Shown piece after piece: positions 49,601-59,900 of a DNA stretch of 64,000 bases (position 1 is the stretch's first letter; each line of letters begins with the position of its first letter). The translations under genes and the position numbers were made by a program. The notes below the pieces were generated by a model, which did no database searches, had not been told where the DNA came from, and saw only the letters and a program-made list of their open reading frames with translations. Source of the DNA: Brienomyrus brachyistius (Eukaryota; Chordata; Actinopteri; Osteoglossiformes; Mormyridae); the NCBI RefSeq assembly GCF_023856365.1, contig NC_064540.1:5882001-5946000 (forward strand), read 5' to 3'.

Positions 49601-52600
49601 ACGGCCTGTCGGGCGGGAAAGAAACAGGAAGAAGGACACAAAGGAGAACCAAGGCAGAGGGCTGAGGAGGGCATGTGTACAGAAAAGGTAGGGAGGAAGC
49701 ATAGGGAGGCCAGCAGGGGGCAGCGGCGAGGCACAAGGAGCCAGTGCTTCAGCCAGGCAAACCAAAGGCGGCGATGCGACAGCACTGCAAGCGCTTAAAT
49801 TAGAGCTGTGCGCTTCACAGGACAGTATCTGACTCCGATTTAGGCGATAAACTGCCCAATTGCACTATTAATGCTTTGGTGTTTATGGAAAATACCAAAA
49901 GCGAACATTTCTGTCAGAATGGGGCCGTACGAGGGGGATCTCCTGTACTCTCCAGCGCTAACGGCTACAGCCACATTCATCTGTTTAGAGCGGGAGGGAA
50001 CGAGGGGGGGGGCTGGATTAGCAATGTCGTGCTCCGCTCGGCACACGCTGTCCCGGGGTCACCGAGGGCAGCTGTCAGGGGGAGCTGTCGATCGGTCACG
50101 TCAAAGCCAAATCATCACGAGCGTGCCTGCCCGCCCTCCCCGCCGGCAGGCGGTGCGAGTCCGACCCGGGCTTAGATTAGTACGGTTAATTTAAGCCGTA
50201 AGGGTTTAAACGCTAGGATTCGGGGAGGAGGTGGGGCGTACAAGCCACGCCCACTGGGCTGTTAGAGGCAGACACTGACGAGTGCCATCAAGCGCATACC
50301 TTCAGCTTTGACTGCATCTCGCGGGATTTTCTCCGGGCGAGAACCTGCAGGTGGCTAGAGACCTGCGGGGATGAGAGCGGAAACAGGGAAGAGGGGAGAG
50401 CAGAAAGGAGAGGAGAGGAGAGGAGAGGAGAGAAGCCGTAACCAAAGAGGAAGAAGACGCCCCGGCGTGGCCGAGGGACCCAGCTAGCGCCACCTACCTT
50501 GATGCCGGCTTGGTATTCTCGCACTTTCTTCCTCGCTAACACCTGTATGTGACTAGACACCTAAAGGGTGTGAAAAGGTTTTAAACACACAGGCAGGAGC
50601 GACCAACAGCCATAACGCTGAAAACTGGGCCTGCAATGTTCCCATGGTGACGAGGCATTATTTAACTTCAACTTTCATGTCGGCGCATACAGCAACAGGT
50701 TTCAAATGCTGAATGATTTAGAAAACAGGAAGTGCCATGCATGTCAGCATTGGGATTAATATTCGATGCCGTGTGTTTTGATTGGATGTTTTCTAGGAGG
50801 ACTGACACCTAAAAGGAGGTGGGAGGTCTAACGCCTGATTGGATGGTTTGCGGGAAGCCTGACAAGCGGAACTGGACAACCTTTAGCGAACCTGGTCTGG
50901 TGTTATGGCGAGTACAGCACCAGACTCCCCTCTTGGGAGCGTTAAGCCCCCTGCTGGCCGGTTTATAGCTCAGTATCAGTGTGTTTTTGCTCACAGGCAG
51001 TCACGAAAGCCTCAGCTCTGTCCCAGTTCTGTGAGAAAGTGTCCACACATGGAAACTGAGCTTGGAGCAGGGTGGTGGGTGTTTTGCAAAGAATACGTGA
51101 ATTAAGCGGATGCTTAGGACCGAGCGGCCACTAGGGGTCGCCCCATCTAATCAACCTGAAAGGGAATTCAGAATGGGAAGGCAAGTGTCATAAATAAAAT
51201 TTTGCTTAGGGCAGCAAAAAATGTTGGGCTGGTCATGGTGAACAGGATGTCCTTTAACACATAGCTGCTCACTGTTACTCGTCACCGTGTTCCCAGATTC
51301 AGCAGCTCTCTGAATGTGACACACGTCCCTGTACTTAACCCTCAAATCCCAATAGCATTCAGCATGTCCCTCTTCACCAGACATGCTCTTTCAAAGTCAC
51401 TCTTATCATCACCTTCGAAGCAGACCTTCACCAACGCTTATTTCACGGTAGATGCTATTCACTCAACTTACCATCACTTCAGTGTGAATAACAATCACCT
51501 CCCATAACTTGGCAAACCCAGAAATCTGCTAAAGCGTCAGTAAATTAACAAACAGTTTTTTCCCCCCATTTTCTTGCATTAAAAGTGTTCAATAGCTCCG
51601 CAACCAGTATGAGCCCGAATCCAGAATAAGAGGCAACAATTACCTGCTTCCTCGTGCGGGTTTTGCCAGTTCGAAGCTTGATGTATCTGGCTATCAGCTC
51701 ATTGCGACCTGAAACACAGACAGACAGATGCACTTAAGGACGGGGAAAATGCACAAAGCACTGGGAAGGCGGCGTTACAGAACGTGTGGCCTTAAGGCAG
51801 AGGAAAATGGACCAGGGGGCCGTTGTGATGAAGTGTAACACTGCTGACGCTGCTCATGTCATTCAGCAATTCTGGCAGTCTGTCAGGGAGATCCCTGAGG
51901 CCAGAAATCCAGCTTTCAGTCTCATGAAATGTGGGATAATGAACCACAGCCCTGAAGCGTGACTAACCTGCAGCTCCTTTTCAAATAATGAGCTGTGCAG
52001 AGTTTGGCCACAAGGTGGTGCTAAAATACTAATAAGCTGCATAGCCAGCTGACTGAGTAGTTCACTCTGAGGGGGTGGAAAGTGTAAATCAAGGATATGA
52101 CTCAAGTATTAAAGCACTGTTATTAATTTCCTTGTTTATTCCAACTGGTGGTAGTGTGACTGATTAAGGAAGGGGGGGCAGGAACAAAACATGAATCAAA
52201 ATTTGGCCAAATGAGTCAGAAAATTGAATATTTCAACAAAAACTATAAAAGCGCATGGATATTTAAAGAACAAATTCAATTAAAATCTACTTAACTGCAC
52301 TCATCTTCCACTACAATTATTAAGTTATATTTGCGGTTCAATAGATATGGAAAAATGACAAGTGTTCAAATACGTCAGCTTAGTATTCAAGGGTTCAAAG
52401 TTGATTCTATTATATTCTTATGCAGCACCTTTCCCGATTTGATCGCTCCAAAGTGCTTGACAAAGGATCAAAGAATAGTATCACTTACACACCAGAGTTT
52501 AAGGTGACACTAGTGTAAATGGAAAGTAAACAGGAGCCAGAAGACAATAGAGGAGACAGTCAACAACTCACCTGTCTTGACAAGTTACTAAAACTACAAA

Positions 52601-55600
52601 CCTTCCCTAAACTCTGAGACTGAATTATCCAAACGCCTATTAAGCCAGACAAATGAATCTAGACCACACCAAAGCTGAAGGGATGCCGGCACGATACACA
52701 TTCAAGTCATTAGATTTTTCTAAATGAAAAATTAGTAATTCAACTCAAATCTATTACATTTATTCCATAACAATGTGTGCACTGATTTACATAACTGCTT
52801 TCACAAACAAAAACCAAAACAGGAAATCTAACTAAACGACTATAGCTAATTAAATGATACTGTTGTACAATGCTTCATAATACAATACTGGAGAATTAGC
52901 CGTAAGTGCATGTAGCCATTACGTCTGCAGAGATGTAGCAGGGCATCAAACATCCCACAATATCATTAAAGCTGGAGACACTGGGAGTTTGCAGTCTAAA
53001 TAATGCTTTAGGCCAGACGACTAACCTACACAGGGACAGCAAATATGCAGGAGAGCGATATGTATTCATGCCCGCTGGGAAATTCTCCCTTCACATACCC
53101 TATCCTGCTGTTTATGAGACACACATATGCAGGTGAGAGTAAGTTTGGGGGTCGCAGTGCGAGGTTAGCCAGCATGCAGTGCCCCATGAGCTGGGGGTTA
53201 AGGGCCTTGTTAAAGGTCACTCCACTGACCATGGGATTTGAACAGACAGCCTACCGATGCGAGTCGTAACCTGCCCCATGGACAACTCAAAATATTCCTC
53301 AGAACTGCCCTAGTTCTCACAGGCAGCATTTTCATACTAATCCAGGGGGCTGGGTTTTCAGGCCTGAATCAAAAGGCCAGTACATTCTCTCTCTGCTTTA
53401 AGTCTCCTGTCAGAGTGTAACTGTAGCCTCGGCTCAGACGGCATCAGATATATCAACGTAAACGCTGACGTGTCGGAGTCCCTCACCCCCCTGCCCTTTG
53501 TACTCACACCCAGGCCATCTGCCTTGACACCCCCACCTTCCACACTGTGAACCTGGACCTCTCCCCACACACCCTGGGGGGGTGGACACACCCACCTACA
53601 CCGCCACATTCTGCTCATTCCCCGTGGGCCTGAGGGCACACACGCACACTGAGGCCTACTCCTGCACATAGACGCCAAAACCCCAGCTCTCTGTGGACTG
53701 GGGGGGGGGGGCGGGGGGAGAACAATTGTACAGTCTCTCCATCAGATACAAAGTCCCCACTGTATCAGCCCCACAACTGTGCTCACCCCCAGGAGCACCT
53801 GCTGCAGTCCATCCGGCCCGACTGGCCCAGTGGGGGCTTTAAACCTTTATACGGCGGAGGAATTTGGAGTGACAGCAGGAGGAGTACCTCTCCTCAGCCC
53901 TGCCAGCATGAATCACCTCACGATGGCAAGCCGGAAGTCCGAGGTGAGGCACGGAAGCCCCCAGAAAAAAAAAATATATATATAAAATGGAGCGTTAGGA
54001 TCGCGTGACTCGATCTGAAAGGGAAACCCAGCAAAACATCTCATCCGGAAGAGCAGGGCTGAACGGTCCGGTTTCCTGACAAGCTTGGAGGTTGGGGAGG
54101 AGCTGGAAGGCACACCTCGGTCACTGCCCAGCAAGCCCCCCCCCCCATGGCAGGACGGGCGGCCCGATGGATTGCTCAACTCTCAGCATGAGCGCCCGAG
54201 GGGGTGACTCGGTGTTCCTAATGTATGCACAAGGGCACACACACACATACACACACACACACACACTTTACACTCTGAACAGAACCAAGCGGGTCACACG
54301 CACTGGTCCTTCCAATTTAATTTGGCTTCATTAAATAGACCTTTGTATTCAAATGATTAGGTTGCTCCCCCCCCCCCCCCAATATCAAACTGTCTCCCAT
54401 GCCACAATGCCAGCACTTCCCAGATATCCAGTTGGCTTTTACGAGCCCTTCAATTGTCCTATATTTAACACCAGCACAGCAAAAGTAACATTCGAGGCAA
54501 CTTATGATCTGTGTTCTGGGAAAGGTTTCTGTGATAAAGCAGCAATTAGACCGTCCTGAGCAGAAGACTGCCAGATAAACAAGGGCTAGTGAGGGGGGGT
54601 CTGATTTTAACGAAATCAAATGAGAAGGCGCTATTTAAACGAATTATTTGGGAAGGCTAAAGAGCTTTTTTTTTGGGGTGGGGGGGGTAGCCATGCCACA
54701 TGAGATGAGCTCTCAGAAGTTTCCAGACAATCCCGGTTCATGAAAGACGTGAAATGAGTCATGCTGCAGGGCTGTTCAGGGAAGGTCATCATCTCTCACG
54801 GGAAACCATTTATTTTGCTATTAGCTGTAATCATTTTACCAAAAATCACCGTGACACCCCAAAACATTAGAAGAGACCCGCTTGTTTTTTTGCTGACGTC
54901 TGCGAGCGTACTTCGTATTCGCACTTGTACGTCCTATTTTGTAATTGAGCCTAGCAAAGCGCCTCCTCTTCGGGCAAGTATCCCGGCAACCAGATAACAG
55001 AAGAGGGAAAACATCCTCACGCCGCTGCCATCAGACAGACGAGCCGCATTTCTGCCAAACACTCATCTTTAAAACATCTCCCGGGGTTGTGTCGGAGCCA
55101 AAATGCCGGCTTCTGAGTCACGGCTCCGAGATGCGGGGGCTGGGGGTGGCTGCAGGTGAGCCAGGTGTTTTGCGCAGAAGCGCGTATAAACTTCTCGAAA
55201 TATAAGATGAGAGTAACTTTTTCGTTACGCGAAGAATAAAACCTTTGTATTTCGCATTATTATGGAGCACGGCAGCGGGACGTGTTTTTGGGTTGTGGCA
55301 CGGATCGAGCACTTTTTTTTTGTTACAGATGTTAATATGGAAGCCAATAGCGAACGAACGGGATTCCGACCTTAAATTTCTTATCGTGCTGTGAAGCGCA
55401 GCTGTGAAATACCATTTTGTCCTCTCTAAAGTCCCATATATGCGAAGTGCGAATGCGATTTTTACCTAAATAACAGCTTTAAATAACACTGAAATTAAGT
55501 TACGCATTTCGTGATCCTGAGATAATTAACTGTTTACATACCGATAGGAACTGTGTGCATAACGGCCTACTATAACAAGCTAACAAATGCACTTTTTAAG

Positions 55601-56747
55601 ATGGGAAGTAATAGGCCTGCTGGTACCATGAGGAGACAAAAAAAAAATACTACGACTGACAACAGAACTATTATTATTAATAGTTCTTTTGTTATTATTA
55701 CTATAGTCACACACCTTCTGTGGGGGAGCTGCCAAGCTACATTCTCTATAAAAGTCACCTTAATGAACTGGAGCCTATTAAAAGGCAGATGGGGTTGTTT
55801 AAAGGAAGAAACTTTTGTTTTCATACACAGGGAGTGCTGCAGACGAAAGCCGGGACCAAGCCGAGCTGAAACTTGTGTCGAAACACCACTGCGCTGTGGC
55901 CAGTGTTACCATGCCAACCGAGCCCTGCACCTGGCCACAACCGGCTGGAAGGTACGCCCCACGCTCAGCGCCTCTGTCCACGCAACACTCCAGCCCAAAA
56001 CAAATCCAGTCTGTCACTCGTTTGACACAGAAAGCCTCTCATCGATTCCCCGTGGGCTCATCTGTTCCGCCCTCCCCGCCAACACACCCACCCCGTCAAA
56101 AGAGCACCCCCCCCCCCCCAAGCCATGTTTCTGGATGCACGCAACGTTCCAACCCAGACAGAGATGCACACAGGCTGGATTAATTCTGCGAGCTATGCAA
56201 AGGACCTGAAGCTCTAAAACTGTTTCTGAGGACAGACGATGGGATTCTGGGATCATTCACACAGGAATTTCTTGGAATAAATAAGTTTAGTAATAACTAA
56301 ACGCAAGCTTCAATGAGTTAAATCTGAAAAGATCTCAAGACTTTTTCCCTGTACCAGACAAAAGAAAACATTGCATTATTGGCATGCAGATGCATTGGGT
56401 GGGGCATTTAGTGGGAAATAAATATCTTCGACTACAAGTTATTATTAGTTATCTGAAGAACGCTAACGTCCAAGTATCTGTTGCTTGTGTTGTTCTGCGA
56501 ATGTATTCAGTTCTGGAAAACAAGCATGGTTGGAGGTCTCAGGACATATTGGGGAAGTGTGGATGGGATGTTTCACAGACAGACGTGTGCAAGCCCCCTT
56601 TTTTTATGTTCGGGGCTTGTTCATGCCATCTGCATGTCTTAATTCAAAGCAGCAGGGTAGCTATTGAAGGCGCCCCTGATGAATTTCTGGGGATTAAAAT
56701 GCCTGTTGATGAAGATCACTGAAGCCTTGCACCGCCTCACTCACTCA

Positions 56748-56797
<50 letters not shown>

Positions 56798-56900
56798 ATC
56801 TCACCATCCACAATAATCAGCTCCCCTTGGAACTTCAAATGGCGTCTGTACCTCCATACATTAATGAAACATTGTAGCATCCCAAACATGTATAGAAACA

Positions 56901-56975
<75 letters not shown>

Positions 56976-59900
56976 CTCAAAATGCCACTGAGGAGGTTAT
57001 TTAAAGTCCATTCTTCAAGGTAATCGAAAATGAAAACCTAATCACAGAAACATTTCATGCATAACTAATGATGCGACAATTCTTTAAATACGAATTCAGC
57101 TTCTGCCATCTCAGGGGTGGTGGGGCCGATACACCAACCCCAAAGTTTCTGAAGCGAAAATTTGAGGGAAAAAAGTTGACTGCACCGACAAAGTTCTCCT
57201 GACTAGTCGGTGAGACAAACTCAGGCTTCTCTTTGAAGCCTCTCGAAAATCTGCAATGAAAATATTTGCACCCATGAAATACCAGATCCACTCGCATCAT
57301 TCGCACCTTCTCTCCTATAGTGGACCCTGTGATGTCAAAGTCTTTTCAGACGGTAACAAAGACTGAAACGCAGATGAGAAATTAGCTGTTATTACACGGA
57401 CTGTGTCTCATGATTATGAGTGACAGGGCTGTGTGAGTAAGAAGCGGTTTATTTACTTCAGCTCCTTATTCAGCACTGCAGAATGACAACAGCGAAACTG
57501 TAAGCCAATTAGTAACCTGGACACACAAAGTGACAAACTTTCAGACACACTATTAGGAGGAACTCTCAGCAGGACTAGTTAGACTGTGAAAACCAACTTT
57601 CCAAACATAAGTAAAACTCACAAGTTGGGTTTGTAGAAGGCTTGTAATAGAACATGTGGAATTGCTACAGTTTCAGGCTAATCCAACTTTAAGAGGAATT
57701 ACAATAAAGTGCCTGAAAGAAACCAAGGCCACCATCTCACCATCCACAATAATCAGCTCCCCTTGGAACTTCAAATGGCTTCTGTACCTCCATACATTAA
57801 TGAAACATTGTAGCATCCCAAACATGTAGAAATTCCACATGGGACTTACTGATCACACTTACTGATTACTGATAATAGAACTCTTGTCTGTCATATGGCC
57901 AGAGAGACAAACTGGCCGGTGAGAATTTCTAGTGCAGAGAAAAGCAATGATGAGAACAGAACTGTCCAGCAGCAGGAGAGAAAGGGGAGGCAGTGAGGAA
58001 TATACCACAGCTGAGTGACTGCAGACTTGCTCCGGCCAAAGCTCTGGGGTCTTGGGAAAGAGCGGAGTGTGCACTCACTTTTTCAGCAGTATAAACAGCA
58101 GCGGAAGAGGCTGCTGGGAGGTCAGGAGCCTTCCTTCAAAACAGCTCAAAACTTTATCCATCTTCAATATAAACAAAACCACACAAAACACACTGAAAAT
58201 ACAGAATAAATCTGAAAAAGTACATCTGCATTACAAACCTAAATCTACAGCACAGTTCCAAGGTCAAATTGTCAGTAAACATTAACACAATTAAGGCACA
58301 GTGCCTGTTGCAGAAAAAGAAGTAGCACCAAGACCAGAAATATTTGCACTGCAAGCCGTAGAGCTGCATGGTCGCTTTCTTAAGGGACAGTAAGGAAAGC
58401 ACACATGAAGGTCTAACAGAACAATACCGTAAATTCTAATGGCAGACACGTGAAAAAGACTCCCTGCTCTGTGGTTAATAGATTCCAAGAGTCATTTGTC
58501 AGTCTGACACGGACAAACACATCAGGCCAACAAATCACCGACATGCTAATGTTTGAGCTAGATTAACGTAACTGCTGCCCCCTCATCTCGAATTATTAAA
58601 CCCGAGTAAACAACGCAAATAATGTAAAGGTGTCGCACAAATCCTGCCTTCAAACAGCTTCCACCAGCCTGAGAAACTTAAGGGGGGGATTTTACAGAAA
58701 AGAAGGAAAATAACCAGATTCTTTTTTGAAAGCCTGAACCCCAAATAATTATATGGGTGACGGGGGGGTTCTGTTACAAAAGAGCACCCCCCCCTCCAAC
58801 CATTTTCACATACCTATTCAAACTAAGACATCCTTATAAGGACACGGGTGTGAATTGTGGTAATCAACCTCAAACCAGAGCTCTGGGAGCTGAGACGGAG
58901 TGACCAGAAGACTGTAGGCTGCTTTGGCAACATGCCCGGTCTTAACTCTTCCCCATCTTAGGTTACTCTTTAATTCTGCCTTTTACTGAACTGCCCGCAA
59001 CAGCCACAACAGCTCAGATCCTGCCAGGGCATGCCGGCACGCTTCACTTTGCTTTCAGATCCAAATCGATTTGCCTGTCTCCCCCCCCTCCACCAGCTAA
59101 AGCTTACGAGATCCACCGACAGCTCCAAAATCAAGCTACTCATGGGCAGTGAAAATCGGGGGGGGGGGGGGGGGGGGGGGGATGTTCGGAGCCCAGCCAA
59201 TGACTCGCGACCCGACAGAGCGTCTTCCTCGTGACGGCGTGCGGCCAGACACCACATGGAAGGAGCCCGAGGACCGAGCTAGCCGACTTTGCGGATAGCA
59301 GGCATGAAGCTGGCCAGAGACGCTCGCCGAAATCCGAAATATCAGGAAATTCCACATTAGTGGTATGACGAACCCTGAGTCAGGAGAGCAGAGGCTTTCT
59401 GAGAGATTACTGGCCTGTCGTCTCATAAATGAGACGCCTGAAAGCTAACATGCTAAACTACCACAACGTTGCGACTGAAACGCGAGTCTCTGCTGCAGTG
59501 GGTTTTTTCATAAGCCAGTTACAAATGTTTGTTAGTTTGGTACACAAAAGAAAAAAAAAAAGGATTTTAGGGTAATTAAGAAAAACTTAAGTAGGAGAGA
59601 CGGAGACGCAGACTCGGGGCATAGCCATTAGCGCCTGCGTGTCTTTGTGTGTGAGGAGGATATTTTGTGTGCATGTGTTAATTGTTTTGTAGGTGTGTGT
59701 CATTAATTTGTATATACGCATGTGAGAGGCTGACTCTCTCCTAAAGCCTGTAAGTGACGTGTGTCTGCAGTAGCCTGAGGGGGAAGGAACTCCTTTTTCC
59801 CTGAAGGCTCCCCAGAGGACAACTCCCAGATATGGGGGGGGGGGGTATATATTCCTTGCCAATTTTATACGTTTTCAGTCTGGTGGGGGAGTTCTATAAT

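Noticed and set aside
52415..52470. Possible repeat fragment (GCAGCACCTTTCC, CTCCAAAGTGCTTGAC)
   Set aside because: Resembles a common fish dispersed repeat, but too short and diverged to list as a feature.
55553..56209. 218-codon plus-strand open frame
   Set aside because: Lies inside tead3 intron 1. It shows no domain, no signal or membrane pattern I trust, and low-complexity ends. Chance length is plausible.
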